A stretch of 47,210 bases of DNA from an uncultured Rhodospira sp. (GCF_937138205.1 NZ_CAKZOT010000090.1:1-47210), one strand, 5' to 3'. Positions 1 to 9,149 are shown, counted from the stretch's first letter. Program-made: numbers and translations. Notes: a model not told the origin generated them from the sequence alone.

Positions 1-257
1 CCGGGGGCGAGCCGAGGGATCTCCCGCGCCGGCACCGCGCCCGGCGAATGGGGAGGAGTCAAGACTTCGGGCGCCCGGTATGAGACCGCGCGACGGGTTC
101 GCCAAAGGCCGGCACGGCCCGACCCGAACCGTTCCGCACACACCGTTCCGCACACACCGTTCCGCACACAAAGGCAGCACCAGAAACAAGACCGCGACCA
201 TGCGGTCGTCTGGTCGCGGCAGAGAGTGTGCGTTCGTCTGAAGGATTGTGCGCCGTT
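1..257. other. intergenic region downstream of mucR
   Basis: No convincing gene is visible here. The region is GC-rich and lies beyond the 3' end of the minus-strand mucR gene. Its only clear structure is a three-unit 14-bp tandem repeat at 129-170. An open frame on the minus strand spans it, but it is low in conserved character and translates the tandem repeat, so it is not called as a gene. Confidence 0.5.
129..170. repeat. 14-bp tandem repeat, three units
   Basis: Three perfect head-to-tail copies of CCGTTCCGCACACA occupy 129-142, 143-156 and 157-170, followed by an AAAGG sequence. The block lies about 90 bases beyond the mucR stop codon. The unit length is not a multiple of three, which argues against a coding origin. 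Its role is unknown. Copy number could vary between strains. Confidence 0.85.
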
Positions 258-677
258 CTAGCTGGGCTTGCGGCCGAGGCCGATCTTCTTCGCAAATTCC
301 GACCGCTGGGCGGCGTAGTTGGGCGCCACCATCGGATAGTCCGCCGCCAAGCCCCACTTGGCCCGGTACTCGTCCGGCGTCATGTTGTAGTTGGTGCGAA
401 GGTGCCGCTTCAGCATCTTCAGCTTTTTCCCGTCTTCCAGGCAGACAATGTAGTCTGGGAAGACTGACTTCTTGATAGGAACGGCAGGTTTCTGTGTCTC
501 GCTCTTCACTTCGGCGGGCGTCTGGCCGAGACCGTTCAGCGAGGAGTGCACCGTCTGGATCAGTTCCGGAATCTGCCCGGCAGGCAACGGGTTGTTGCCC
601 ACATAAGCGGTGACGATATTCACCGCCAACCGCAGCATGTCCTCCCGGGGCAGAGGGGTGTTGGTGTCTTCCGTCAT
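258..677 (-). CDS. mucR: MucR/Ros family transcriptional regulator
   Basis: A 139-residue DNA-binding protein of the Ros/MucR family, which in alphaproteobacteria controls exopolysaccharide, motility and cell-cycle genes by binding AT-rich promoters. The C-terminal half carries the family core, with VCLEDGKKLKMLKRHL at residues 78-93 followed by the MTPDEYRAKW stretch and a conserved DYPMVAPNYA segment. Zinc-ligand positions read Cys79, Asp82, His92 and Asn96, so the usual last histidine is replaced. Some family members are known to lack zinc and still fold. The N-terminal helical part probably drives oligomerisation. The gene is alone on the minus strand and is divergent from rpiB across about 600 bases. 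The ATG at 677 gives a length typical of the family. Confidence 0.93.
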   Translation of the reverse strand: MTEDTNTPLPREDMLRLAVNIVTAYVGNNPLPAGQIPELIQTVHSSLNGLGQTPAEVKSETQKPAVPIKKSVFPDYIVCLEDGKKLKMLKRHLRTNYNMTPDEYRAKWGLAADYPMVAPNYAAQRSEFAKKIGLGRKPS

Positions 678-1279
678 GCTTGCATCTCTTTCTCTATGTT
701 GGTTTGCGGACCGCTTCCCCGCAGTGCCCTCCCGCTCGTGGCCCGGGCCTATACAGGGTCGTGTTGTTCAGGTGCAACCGCATTCAGAACGATCCGATTG
801 CGTTTTCGCAACGCTGTAATATTCAATACTATACTCTTCGGTGCCAGACAATAATGAATGCGCGTGGTCGTCCGTCGAAAATCCCACGTGCCGGGCCAAC
901 GCGTGGTGCCCTTTAAACCTCTATAGGGAGATCATGATCGAGGCTTTTCAACAAAAAGGCCCTATTCCGCGCTGTTTGTTGGCCCGTTTTCGGCGACTCG
1001 GTATTCGATCCGGCGCGGTTTTGCGGGGGTCCTGGAATTTCAAGCGGACATGGTATGTGTTGTAACGCGCGGGTCCGGCGCCGGCGGTCGGTCCGGTGCC
1101 GGGGCGATCCGGGTCTGTCTGGCCGCATGACACGAATTGTGTGGCGTTGGCAAGTCCGGCCGAGATGTGGTAGCAAGCAGGACCTGACCGACTCGCCGGT
1201 CCTGTCGGTGCACGGGGCGCGAGCAGGGGCCGGCCGGATGCCGATCAAAGACAACGAGACGAAAGGAAGGAGACGGGCC
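678..1279. other. mucR-rpiB divergent intergenic region
   Basis: About 600 bases with no supported gene separate the divergent mucR and rpiB genes. The part from about 780 to 860 is strikingly AT-rich for this genome and contains many TA steps, including TAATATT and TATACT. That is the type of target MucR proteins bind, so autoregulation is plausible. Open frames across 1040-1280 on both strands have no recognisable family content and are treated as chance. Confidence 0.5.
748..777 (-). promoter_or_regulatory. possible mucR promoter
   Basis: Read on the minus strand, TTGCAC (772-777) and TATAGG (748-753) are separated by 18 bases and lie about 70-100 bases upstream of the mucR start. Each hexamer matches the sigma-70 consensus at four of six positions. 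This is a prediction from spacing and sequence only. Confidence 0.3.
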
Positions 1280-1726
1280 GTGACGGATGCCATTGCCCTG
1301 GCTTCGGATCACGGGGCCATCGATCTGCGGGCGCAACTGCGCGAGCACGTGACGGCGCGCGGCCTGGAGGCGGTGGACCTGGGAACGCACGGGCCTGACT
1401 CCGTGGACTATCCTGATTTCGCGGCCGCGCTGGCGAAATCCATCCAAGAGGGGCGGGCCGCGCGCGGCATCCTGCTGTGCGGCACGGGAATTGGCGCGTC
1501 GATCGCCATCAACCGCTATCCGTTCATTCGCGCCGCCCTGGTCCACGATGTGACCGGGGCGCGCCTGTGCCGCGAACACAACGACGCCAACGTGCTGGTG
1601 CTCGGCGGCCGCACGACCGGCCCCGAGGTGGCGCGGCAATGCGTCGACGCGTTCCTTGATGTTGGGTTCGAGGGCGGGCGCCACGTCCGCCGGGTCGAGA
1701 AACTGGGCGCCATGCCGGCGGTGTAA
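1280..1726 (+). CDS. rpiB: ribose-5-phosphate isomerase B
   Basis: Interconverts ribose 5-phosphate and ribulose 5-phosphate in the cytosolic pentose phosphate pathway. The 148-residue product has the RpiB/LacAB fold, with the N-terminal ASDHGA motif and the catalytic-loop signature CGTGIGAS, in which Cys67 is the expected general base. The length matches the family. The GTG at 1280 is chosen because a strong GGAAGGAG site lies seven bases upstream and the protein then begins like its relatives. An upstream ATG at 1238 would add an unlikely basic extension. It is followed after 120 bases by glyA, which is a common alphaproteobacterial arrangement. Supply of ribulose 5-phosphate also suits the riboflavin genes downstream. 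Confidence 0.93.
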   Translation: MTDAIALASDHGAIDLRAQLREHVTARGLEAVDLGTHGPDSVDYPDFAAALAKSIQEGRAARGILLCGTGIGASIAINRYPFIRAALVHDVTGARLCREHNDANVLVLGGRTTGPEVARQCVDAFLDVGFEGGRHVRRVEKLGAMPAV

Positions 1727-1846
1727 GCGGGCCGTGCCAAGCCGGCGCCGCGTGCCCGGGGCGCCGTGGCGATGCTGGGCTTGGCCATCTGTTCGGCCGC
1801 CGTCGCCGCCGCGGCTCCCGATCACTTGTTTTGGATAGGATCATTC

Positions 1847-3133
1847 ATGGACTCCATGACCTCTGAGATCGAGACCTTCTTTTCCGCTGGACTGGCCGAC
1901 GCCGACCCCGATGTATCGGGGGCCGTGGACCGCGAACTGGGCCGGCAGCGCGAACAGATTGAACTGATCGCGTCAGAGAACATCGTGTCGCGCGCGGTGC
2001 TGGAGGCAGCCGGGACCGTGCTGACCAACAAGTACGCCGAGGGCTATCCGGGTCGGCGCTACTATGGCGGCTGCGAGTTCGTGGACGAGGCCGAGGCGCT
2101 GGCCATCGAGCGGGCCAAGGCCCTGTTCGGCTGTTCGTTCGCCAACGTGCAGCCGCACTCGGGCGCTCAGGCCAACGGCGCGGTCATGCTGGCGCTGTGC
2201 AAGCCGGGCGACACCATCCTGGGGATGTCGCTGGCGGCTGGCGGCCACCTGACCCACGGCGCCGCGCCGGCCATGTCCGGCAAGTGGTTCAACGCGGTTC
2301 AGTACGGCGTGCGCCGCCAGGACGCGCGCGTCGACTTCGACCAGGTCGAGGCGTTGGCCCGCGAACACAAGCCGGGCCTGATCATCGCCGGTGGATCGGC
2401 CTATCCGCGCGAGATCGACTTCGCCCGGTTCCGCCAGATCGCCGATTCGGTCGGCGCGCTGCTGATGGTCGACATGGCGCACTTCGCCGGCTTGGTGGCG
2501 GCGAAGGTGCATCCCAGCCCGCTGCCGTATGCCGATGTGGTGACCACCACCACGCACAAGACGCTGCGGGGGCCGCGCGGCGGCCTGATCCTGTCCAACG
2601 ACGAGGCGCTGGGCAAGAAGATCAACTCCGCCGTGTTCCCCGGCCTGCAGGGTGGCCCGCTGATGCACATCATCGCCGCCAAGGCGGTGGCGCTCGGCGA
2701 GGCCCTGCGGCCGTCCTTCGCCGAATACGGCCGGCGGGTGAAGGAGAACGCCCGCGTTCTGGGCGAAACGCTGATGGGCCATGGGCTCGACCTTGTCTCC
2801 GGCGGCACCGACACGCACCTCATGCTGGTGGACCTGCGGCCGAAGGGCTTGACCGGAACCGTCGCGGAACAGGGGCTCGAACGGGCCGGCATCACCTGCA
2901 ACAAGAACGGCATTCCCTTCGATCCGGAGAAGCCGACGGTGACATCCGGGATTCGGCTGGGCACGCCGGCGGCGACCACGCGCGGGTTCGGCCCCGATGA
3001 GTTCAAGCTGGTGGGCGACCTGATCGCCGAGGTTCTTGACGGGCTGGCCGCCCATCCCGAGGACAACAGTGCCATTGAAACGGCAGTGGGCGAACGCGTG
3101 CGGGCGCTGTGCGCGCGCTTTCCCATCTACTGA
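1847..3133 (+). CDS. glyA: serine hydroxymethyltransferase
   Basis: A pyridoxal-phosphate enzyme that converts serine and tetrahydrofolate to glycine and 5,10-methylene-tetrahydrofolate. The 428-residue protein shows the family throughout: the LIASENIVS motif near the N terminus, the [13 protein letters not shown] segment, and the PLP lysine at Lys238 inside [14 protein letters not shown]. The ATG at 1847 is preferred because AGGA lies six bases upstream and it gives the normal N terminus. A second ATG nine bases on is possible. An open extension to 1766 adds an unconserved leader. It stands before nrdR with a 47-base gap and is probably co-transcribed with it. Confidence 0.96.
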   Translation: MDSMTSEIETFFSAGLADADPDVSGAVDRELGRQREQIELIASENIVSRAVLEAAGTVLTNKYAEGYPGRRYYGGCEFVDEAEALAIERAKALFGCSFANVQPHSGAQANGAVMLALCKPGDTILGMSLAAGGHLTHGAAPAMSGKWFNAVQYGVRRQDARVDFDQVEALAREHKPGLIIAGGSAYPREIDFARFRQIADSVGALLMVDMAHFAGLVAAKVHPSPLPYADVVTTTTHKTLRGPRGGLILSNDEALGKKINSAVFPGLQGGPLMHIIAAKAVALGEALRPSFAEYGRRVKENARVLGETLMGHGLDLVSGGTDTHLMLVDLRPKGLTGTVAEQGLERAGITCNKNGIPFDPEKPTVTSGIRLGTPAATTRGFGPDEFKLVGDLIAEVLDGLAAHPEDNSAIETAVGERVRALCARFPIY

Positions 3134-3180
3134 GTGAGACACGCATCGGGGGGTAGGGCAGGCGAGGGAGGACACGGGAC

Positions 3181-3639
3181 ATGCGGTGCCCGTTCTGCGG
3201 ACACATGGATACCCAGGTGAAGGACTCGCGTCCGACGGAGGATGGCGCCGCCATCCGCCGGCGCCGCTTTTGTCCCTCCTGTCAGTCGCGGTTCACCACG
3301 TTCGAGCGCGTGCAACTGCGCGATCTGGTGATCATCAAGAAGAACGGGCAACGCGCGCCGTTCGATCGCGACAAGCTGGCCCGATCGATCCAGATCGCCT
3401 GTCGCAAACGACCCATCGACAGCGACCGCATCGAACGCGTGGTCAACGCCATCCAGCGTCGCCTGGAAAGCTCGGGCGAGACGGAAATCCCGTCCAACAC
3501 GGTGGGCGAGATGGTGATGGACGCCCTGGCCACGCTCGACCCGGTGGCCTACGTGCGGTTCGCGTCGGTGTACCGGAACTTCCGCGAGGCGAAGGACTTC
3601 GAAAGCTTCGTTGGCAAGCTGGGCGGCGATGACGTCTGA
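3181..3639 (+). CDS. nrdR: transcriptional repressor NrdR
   Basis: A nucleotide-sensing repressor of ribonucleotide reductase genes. The 152-residue product has an N-terminal zinc ribbon with Cys3, Cys6, Cys31 and Cys34, followed by an ATP-cone domain containing [13 protein letters not shown] and the FDRDKL segment. The length is typical. It sits between glyA and ribD, the usual order in alphaproteobacteria, and its last codons overlap the start of ribD by 11 bases, which suggests translational coupling. Its own targets (NrdR boxes before nrd operons) are not in this window. Confidence 0.95.
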   Translation: MRCPFCGHMDTQVKDSRPTEDGAAIRRRRFCPSCQSRFTTFERVQLRDLVIIKKNGQRAPFDRDKLARSIQIACRKRPIDSDRIERVVNAIQRRLESSGETEIPSNTVGEMVMDALATLDPVAYVRFASVYRNFREAKDFESFVGKLGGDDV

Positions 3640-4807
3640 GGGCACGGGGGGCGACGCCGCCCCGCCGTTCAGTCGCGATGACCACGACCACATGGGGGCG
3701 GCGCTGGCCCTGGCCGGGCGCGGTCTCGGGCGGACGTGGCCCAACCCAACCGTCGGCTGCGTCCTTGTGCGTGATGGTGTGGTGGTCGGACGCGGCTGGA
3801 CCCAGCCGGGCGGGCGCCCACACGCCGAGACCGAGGCCCTGCGGCGGGCCGGTCCGGCGGCCCGGGGCGCCACCGCCTACGTGACGCTGGAGCCCTGTTC
3901 CCACCACGGCAAGACCCCGCCCTGCGCCGATGCGCTGGCCGCCGCCGGGGTGTCGCGGGTCGTGGCGGCGTTGGAGGACCCCGACCCGCGTGTCTCGGGG
4001 CGCGGCCTTGCCCGCCTGCGGGACTCGGGCGTGACCGTCGACCTGGGCCTGCGTGCCGACGAAGCGGCCGAGGTCAACGCCGGCTTTCTCACGCGCCTCC
4101 ACAGCGGCCGGCCGCTGGTCACCGTCAAGGCGGCGGCGACCCTGGACGGACGCATCGCCACCGCTAGCGGCGAAAGCCGGTGGATCACCGGGCCGCGCGC
4201 CCGGGCGCTTGGGCACCGGTTGCGGGCCGAGCATGATGCGATCGCCGTGGGCATCGGCACGGCGCTGGCCGATGACCCGCTGCTGGATTGCCGCTTGCCC
4301 GGCGTGGAGGACCGCTCGCCCGTGCGGGTGGTGTTCGACAGCCAACTTCGGCTGCCTCTGGGCGGGCGGCTTGTTGCCTCGGCGCGCTCGGTGCCGCTGT
4401 GGGTGCTGTGCACGTTGGCCGCCGACCCCACCCGGCGGGCGGCGTTGGAAGGCGAGGGGGCCCGGGTCGTGCCGGTGGCGGCCGACCGCGACGGCCGGGT
4501 GGACCTTTGCGCGGCCCTGACCGCGCTTGGGACGGAAGGGCTGACGCGGCTGCTGGTCGAGGGGGGCGGACAGGTGATGGGCGCCCTGTTGGGGGCGGAC
4601 GCGGTGGACCGACTGGCCTGGTTCGCGGCGCCGCGCGTGCTGGGCGACGACGGCCGCCCCGCCGTGGCCGGCTTCGGGGTTGACCGGCTCGCCGATTGCC
4701 CCGATTTTGCGCCCCTGGAGCGGGTGGCGCTCGGCCCGGATACCCTGGTGCTGGCCCGGCGGGTGCAGCGCGACGCGCGCCCTGGCGGTGACATCCAAGA
4801 CTTGTGA
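3629..4807 (+). CDS. ribD: bifunctional riboflavin deaminase/reductase RibD
   Basis: Carries out the second and third steps of riboflavin synthesis: deamination of the pyrimidine ring, then NADPH-dependent reduction of the ribosyl group. The N-terminal deaminase domain has the zinc-binding H65-A-E67 motif and the Cys90 and Cys99 pair in [12 protein letters not shown]. The C-terminal reductase domain begins near [13 protein letters not shown] and contains the ESRWITG segment. At 392 residues it is close to the family norm. The ATG at 3629 overlaps the nrdR stop. A later ATG at 3692 would still leave the deaminase intact, so the exact start is uncertain. It is followed after 14 bases by ribE. 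Confidence 0.94.
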   Translation: MTSEGTGGDAAPPFSRDDHDHMGAALALAGRGLGRTWPNPTVGCVLVRDGVVVGRGWTQPGGRPHAETEALRRAGPAARGATAYVTLEPCSHHGKTPPCADALAAAGVSRVVAALEDPDPRVSGRGLARLRDSGVTVDLGLRADEAAEVNAGFLTRLHSGRPLVTVKAAATLDGRIATASGESRWITGPRARALGHRLRAEHDAIAVGIGTALADDPLLDCRLPGVEDRSPVRVVFDSQLRLPLGGRLVASARSVPLWVLCTLAADPTRRAALEGEGARVVPVAADRDGRVDLCAALTALGTEGLTRLLVEGGGQVMGALLGADAVDRLAWFAAPRVLGDDGRPAVAGFGVDRLADCPDFAPLERVALGPDTLVLARRVQRDARPGGDIQDL

Positions 4808-4821
4808 AGGCGACGATTCCC

Positions 4822-5412
4822 ATGTTCACCGGCATCATCACCGACCTGGGCCGCGTGCGGCGCATCGACCGATCGGGCGAGGCCCGTTTCGAGATCGAGA
4901 CGGCGTACGACATCGGCACCATAGACCTCGGTGCCTCCATCGCCTGCAATGGCTGCTGTCTCACGGTGATCGAGACCGGATCGGACTGGTGCGCCGTTCA
5001 GGTCTCGGGCGAGACCCTGTCCAAGACCACGCTGGGTCGCTGGGTCGAGGGTACGCCCGTGAACCTGGAACGGGCGCTGGCCCTGGGCGCCGAACTGGGC
5101 GGGCACATCGTCTCGGGCCATGTGGACGGCGTCGCCACGGTGATCGAGCGGCATCCCGAGGGGGACTCCACCCGCTTCGTGTTCGAGGTTCCCGAGGACC
5201 TGAAGGGCTACATCGCCGGCAAGGGTTCGGTGGCCCTGGACGGCGTGTCGCTGACCGTCAATGAGGTCGAGGACCGGCGCTTCGGCGTCAACATCATTCC
5301 CCACACCCTGGCCGTCACCACCTTCGGCGGATTGACCGTCGGTGATGCGGTGAACCTGGAGATCGACATGCTGGCCCGGTATGTGGCGCGCCTCCTGGAC
5401 ACGCGGGAGTAG
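4822..5412 (+). CDS. ribE: riboflavin synthase, alpha chain
   Basis: Catalyses the dismutation of two 6,7-dimethyl-8-ribityllumazine molecules to riboflavin. The 196-residue protein has the two tandem lumazine-binding barrels of the family. The first opens with the conserved MFTGIIT, and the [13 protein letters not shown] strand follows. The second has [10 protein letters not shown] and the matching [10 protein letters not shown]. Starting at the ATG at 4822 gives exactly the conserved N terminus. It lies between ribD and ribBX with very short gaps, so one riboflavin operon is likely. The gene is called ribC in E. coli nomenclature. No FMN riboswitch was recognised upstream of the cluster. 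Confidence 0.95.
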   Translation: MFTGIITDLGRVRRIDRSGEARFEIETAYDIGTIDLGASIACNGCCLTVIETGSDWCAVQVSGETLSKTTLGRWVEGTPVNLERALALGAELGGHIVSGHVDGVATVIERHPEGDSTRFVFEVPEDLKGYIAGKGSVALDGVSLTVNEVEDRRFGVNIIPHTLAVTTFGGLTVGDAVNLEIDMLARYVARLLDTRE

Positions 5413-5417
5413 CGGCC

Positions 5418-6569
5418 GTGGACGCGAACGAGGAGGCGGCCACCACGCGCGTCGGGTTCCGGGAGTTTCTCGCGGCCCCCGAGGAGATCCTGGAGGACGC
5501 CCGCAACGGGCGCATGTTCATCCTGGTCGACGACGAGGACCGGGAGAACGAAGGCGATCTGGTCATCCCGGCGCAGATGGCCACGCCCGATGCCATCAAT
5601 TTCATGGCCAAGTACGGGCGCGGGCTGATCTGTCTGGCCATGACCGGCGACCGCTGCCATGAACTCGGCCTGCCGCTGATGCCGCAACAGAACAGCAGCC
5701 GCCACGGCACGGCCTTCACCTATTCCATCGAGGCCAAGGAGGGCGTGACGACCGGCATTTCCGCGTCCGACCGCGCCCACACCATTGCCGTGGCCATTGA
5801 TCCGTCAAAGGGCAAGCACGACATCGCCACGCCCGGGCATGTCTTTCCGTTGATGGCGCGGGAGGGCGGCATCCTCGTGCGCGCGGGGCATACCGAGGCC
5901 GCCGTCGATGTCGCCCGCCTGGCCGGCCTGATCCCCGCCGGCGTGATTTGCGAGATCATGAACGACGACGGCTCGATGGCGCGCCTGCCGGATCTGGTCG
6001 CCTTCGCGCAGATGCACGGCCTGAAGGTCGGTACGATTGCCGACCTGATCGCCCACCGGCGGCGGACGGAACGGATCGTGCGCCGCGAGATCGAAACCGA
6101 CTTCCATTCGGACTACGGCGGCGACTGGCGCCTTGTGGTGTACGTCAACACCGTCGCCTATGCGGAACATCTGGCCCTGGTGAAGGGCCGGATCGACCCC
6201 ACCCAGCCGGTTCTGGTGCGGGTGCACGCGTTGAACGTACTGGACGACGTGCTGCACGATTCCGACAGCGGCAAGGGCGAGACCCTGCACACCGCCATGG
6301 AGGCCATCGGCGCGCACGGCTCCGGCATCATCGTGCTGATCCGCGAGCCGCACCACGCGGCGCTGAGCAACCGCGTCCGCGCCAAGCTGGACGGTGGGCC
6401 GGAAGCCGGGCGGCTCGTGGACTATGGCGTGGGGGCCCAGATCCTGCTGGATCTGGGGGTGCGGGACATGATTCTGCTCTCCAATACGCATCGGACCATC
6501 ATTGCCCTTGACGGCTATGGTCTGCGCGTGGTTGAGCAAAGATCGATTCCCGGTGTGGGAGGGACCTGA
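5418..6569 (+). CDS. ribBX: DHBP synthase with degenerate GTP cyclohydrolase II domain (RibBX type)
   Basis: The N-terminal half is 3,4-dihydroxy-2-butanone-4-phosphate synthase, which makes the four-carbon unit of riboflavin from ribulose 5-phosphate. It keeps the acidic [11 protein letters not shown] motif and the [10 protein letters not shown] segment. The C-terminal half (from about residue 205) aligns with GTP cyclohydrolase II, but the zinc-binding cysteine cluster is absent. Where active RibA has cysteines after VRVH, this protein reads [11 protein letters not shown]. This matches the known RibBX variant of proteobacteria, where the second domain is catalytically dead and probably regulatory. 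The start is GTG at 5418, five bases after ribE. RibA activity must come from another gene. Confidence 0.9.
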   Translation: MDANEEAATTRVGFREFLAAPEEILEDARNGRMFILVDDEDRENEGDLVIPAQMATPDAINFMAKYGRGLICLAMTGDRCHELGLPLMPQQNSSRHGTAFTYSIEAKEGVTTGISASDRAHTIAVAIDPSKGKHDIATPGHVFPLMAREGGILVRAGHTEAAVDVARLAGLIPAGVICEIMNDDGSMARLPDLVAFAQMHGLKVGTIADLIAHRRRTERIVRREIETDFHSDYGGDWRLVVYVNTVAYAEHLALVKGRIDPTQPVLVRVHALNVLDDVLHDSDSGKGETLHTAMEAIGAHGSGIIVLIREPHHAALSNRVRAKLDGGPEAGRLVDYGVGAQILLDLGVRDMILLSNTHRTIIALDGYGLRVVEQRSIPGVGGT

Positions 6570-6571
6570 TC

Positions 6572-7027
6572 ATGCCAGAAGGCGCCCGGATCCTGATTAT
6601 CGAGGCCCGGTTCTACGAGGACATCACCGACAACCTGGTGCGCGGCTGCGTGCAGGAGTTGACCGCGCGCGGGGCCGGATACAAACGGGTCATCGTCCCG
6701 GGCATCCTGGAGATTCCGGCGGTCATCCGCTATGCGGTGCGGACCATGGAATTCCGGGCGACGGACCACCGGTATTCGGGCTACGTCGTGCTGGGCTGCG
6801 CCATCAAGGGCGAGACGGACCACTACGAGCACGTGTGCCGCGAGGCGATGGGCGGGGTCAGCCGGCTGGTGATTGATTACTCGTTGGCGCTCGGCAACGC
6901 GATCCTGGCCTGTCCGACGCGCGAGTTGGCGTTGGAGCGGTCCCGCCCCGACGGCAAGAACCTGGGCGGCAAGGCCGCCCGCACCTGCCTGCGCATGATC
7001 GAGGTCAAGCGCGAGATGGGGTTGTAG
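6572..7027 (+). CDS. ribH: 6,7-dimethyl-8-ribityllumazine synthase
   Basis: Condenses 5-amino-6-ribitylamino-uracil with the four-carbon product of the preceding gene. The 151-residue chain has ARFYEDI near the N terminus, VPGILEIP in the middle and the signature GCAIKGETDHYEHVCRE, with the catalytic histidine. The segment after the catalytic region (ILACPTRELALERS) departs from the usual LTV-type sequence. This could reflect a different oligomer type but leaves the active-site residues in place. The ATG is two bases after the ribBX stop, so the genes are tightly coupled. Confidence 0.93.
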   Translation: MPEGARILIIEARFYEDITDNLVRGCVQELTARGAGYKRVIVPGILEIPAVIRYAVRTMEFRATDHRYSGYVVLGCAIKGETDHYEHVCREAMGGVSRLVIDYSLALGNAILACPTRELALERSRPDGKNLGGKAARTCLRMIEVKREMGL

Positions 7028-7051
7028 GCGGGCGTTCGCCCCCGCCCATCA

Positions 7052-7579
7052 ATGGGATCACACGAACCGATGTCGCACAGCGCCCGGCGTCGCAGCGCCG
7101 CCCGGTTGGCCGCCGTTCAGGCCCTGTATGCCGTCTCGGTCGGGGACGTCCGGATCGACGACGTGCTGCGCGAGGTGCTGGAGGGCCGCCTGGGCGGGGA
7201 GGCCCTGGCCGACATCCCCGACCCGGAGGGCCTGTTCGAGCCCCGGGAGCAGGCCATGCCGCTGGCACCCGTTGACACGGGGCTGCTGACGCGGCTCGGC
7301 CGGGGTGCCCACGCTCACCTCGCGGACCTTGACCGCACCATCGACGCCAGCCTGAGCGGCGATTGGAGCGCCGGGCGCCTGGAAACGCTGGTGCGCGCCA
7401 TTCTGCGCGTGGCCGTGTTCGAACTGGTGCACCTCGACGATATCCCACCCCGTGTGACCATCACCGAATACGTCGACCTGGCCAGCGCCTTTTATGACGG
7501 TCCGGAGGTACGGCTGGTCAACGCGGTGCTCGATCGCATCGCGCGGGAGGTTGATCCCGACGCGTTCGCCGCCGGCTGA
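7052..7579 (+). CDS. nusB: transcription antitermination factor NusB
   Basis: A small helical RNA-binding protein that, with NusE, binds boxA in rRNA leaders. The family pattern is clear: RRRSAARLAAVQALYA near the N terminus, then LVRAILRVAVFELVH and ITEYVDLASAF. It has 175 residues from the ATG at 7052. An in-frame ATG at 7070 gives a slightly shorter and equally typical N terminus, and neither has a strong ribosome site. It follows ribH by 24 bases and precedes thiL, the common arrangement in alphaproteobacteria. Confidence 0.93.
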   Translation: MGSHEPMSHSARRRSAARLAAVQALYAVSVGDVRIDDVLREVLEGRLGGEALADIPDPEGLFEPREQAMPLAPVDTGLLTRLGRGAHAHLADLDRTIDASLSGDWSAGRLETLVRAILRVAVFELVHLDDIPPRVTITEYVDLASAFYDGPEVRLVNAVLDRIAREVDPDAFAAG

Positions 7580-7607
7580 GCCGGCGGACAACGGGAGACA
7601 CGCACGC

Positions 7608-8594
7608 ATGGTCCGGCGGGATGAGTTCGATCTGATCTCGGGTGTGTTCGCACCACTGGCCCGGCGCCATCCGGCGGCGCTGAACCTGGCCGACGACGCG
7701 GCCGTGCTGCCGCCGCCACCGGACGGGCAGCATACCGTCGTCAGTGTCGATACGGTCGTTGCCGGCGTCCACTTCCTGCAGGCGGACCCGGCCGACCTGG
7801 TCGCCCGCAAGGCGCTGCGGGTGAACCTGTCCGACATGGCGGCCATGGGCGCGGAGCCCGTGGGCGTATTCCTGTCGATGGCCCTGTCTCCGGCCGAGGA
7901 TGACGCCTGGTTGGACCGCTTCATCGCCGGCCTCGACGCGGATCTTGGAACCTACGGGATCGGACTGCTGGGGGGCGACACGGTGTCGACGCCGGGTCCC
8001 GCCTGCTTCACGGTGACCATTCTGGGGCATGTGCCGCCCGATGCGTACCTGTCGCGGGGCGGCGGGACGGTGGGCGATGATGTGTGGGTGTCGGGGACCC
8101 TGGGCGATGGCGCGTTGGGGCTAAAACTGCTGACGGGCGCCTTGCGCATGGAAGAGCCCGACATGGCGGCGTTCCTGGCCGACCGCTATCGGGTGCCGCG
8201 TCCCCGGGTGGACCTGGGCCTTGCCCTGCGGCGTGTCGCGAGCGCGGCCCTCGATATCTCGGATGGGTTGGTGGCGGACCTGGGGCATATGTGCCTGGCC
8301 AGCGGCTGTGGCGCGCGCGTGGACGCGGCGCGTGTGCCGTTGTCAGACGCCGCGCGGCGGTGCCTCGGTGACGATCCCACGTGGCGCGACCTCCCCCTGA
8401 CCGGCGGCGACGACTACGAATTGGTGTTCGCGGCGCCGCCGGGTCGTGCCGCGTCGGTGCAAGAGATTGGGGTGCGCCTCGGCCTGCCGTTGACACGGAT
8501 CGGTTGCCTTGTGGCCGGCCAGGGAGTCACTCTGGTGTCGGAAGACGGAACCCCGCGCCCCTTGGGCACGGCGGGGTGGCGGCATCATTGGTAG
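7608..8594 (+). CDS. thiL: thiamine-monophosphate kinase
   Basis: Phosphorylates thiamine monophosphate to thiamine diphosphate with ATP. The 328-residue protein has the aspartate-rich magnesium sites typical of the PurM-like fold: NLADDAAVL, VSVDTVVAGVHF, ALRVNLSDMAAMGAEP, LDISDGL and GGDDYEL. The start is the ATG at 7608, with GGGAG about ten bases upstream. An extension back to 7494 would run into nusB and has no family content. It is 28 bases downstream of nusB, so it is probably in the same transcript. Confidence 0.94.
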   Translation: MVRRDEFDLISGVFAPLARRHPAALNLADDAAVLPPPPDGQHTVVSVDTVVAGVHFLQADPADLVARKALRVNLSDMAAMGAEPVGVFLSMALSPAEDDAWLDRFIAGLDADLGTYGIGLLGGDTVSTPGPACFTVTILGHVPPDAYLSRGGGTVGDDVWVSGTLGDGALGLKLLTGALRMEEPDMAAFLADRYRVPRPRVDLGLALRRVASAALDISDGLVADLGHMCLASGCGARVDAARVPLSDAARRCLGDDPTWRDLPLTGGDDYELVFAAPPGRAASVQEIGVRLGLPLTRIGCLVAGQGVTLVSEDGTPRPLGTAGWRHHW

Positions 8595-8651
8595 CGTGAC
8601 AGGGCGCGCGCCCGGGTCGGACGGGGACGCGCGCGAAAGGACGGGTCGCTC

Positions 8652-9149
8652 ATGATTAAGATACTGATCATCGTCTGTGGGCTGGTACTGGTGCTGGGCG
8701 GTGGTGTCGGGGCCTTGACGGTGTTCCAGGTGATCCCGGACGTGCTGGGTGTGCGCGCGCTCATGGCCGGGTTGATGGGGCAGGCGCCCGCGCCGGACAC
8801 GGGCGAGGCCCAGCCGCCGCCGCCGGTGGTGATTGGCGAGGAACCGCAGTTCATGGCCTTTCCGCAGCTTGCGGTGCCGGTCATCAGCGGCGGGGTGGCG
8901 CGAGCACATCTGGTTCTCGGCCTGCGCTTTCACATTCACGAGAACGCGCGGTCCGAGATCAATAGCCGGATGCCCGAACTGACCGATGCGTATCTGACGG
9001 GCTTGATGCGGGAGGTGCCGGACCTGATGGGGCCGGACGGCCGAGTCGATCTGCCAGCTGTCAAGGCCAAGGTGAATGGCCTGACGACCCGGGTGCTCGG
9101 GCCGGACGTGGTGCACGATGTGCTGATCGATATCGCCTATGTGCGGTGA
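8652..9149 (+). CDS. single-pass membrane protein, FliL-like
   Basis: A 165-residue protein with one hydrophobic helix at about residues 3-25, a short proline-rich linker (about 47-60) and a C-terminal periplasmic domain. That domain reads like the FliL family: a FPQLAVPVISGG strand, a long hydrophobic strand (ARAHLVLGLRFHI), then an INSRMPELTDAYL helix. FliL proteins associate with the flagellar stator, but no flagellar gene is in the window, so the role is not established. It lies 57 bases after thiL. The assignment rests on pattern alone. Confidence 0.6.
   Translation: MIKILIIVCGLVLVLGGGVGALTVFQVIPDVLGVRALMAGLMGQAPAPDTGEAQPPPPVVIGEEPQFMAFPQLAVPVISGGVARAHLVLGLRFHIHENARSEINSRMPELTDAYLTGLMREVPDLMGPDGRVDLPAVKAKVNGLTTRVLGPDVVHDVLIDIAYVR

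Noticed and set aside
59-295. A 78-codon open frame on the minus strand downstream of mucR
   Set aside because: It translates the 14-bp tandem repeat, shows no family content, overlaps the mucR 3' end and has no ribosome site.
1040-1825. Long minus-strand frame opposite rpiB
   Set aside because: It is the antisense shadow of rpiB in GC-rich DNA and has an arginine- and histidine-rich composition typical of such shadows.
3629-7027. FMN riboswitch before or within the riboflavin genes
   Set aside because: The genes abut each other and nrdR, leaving no leader of the required length, and no conserved RFN element was seen.
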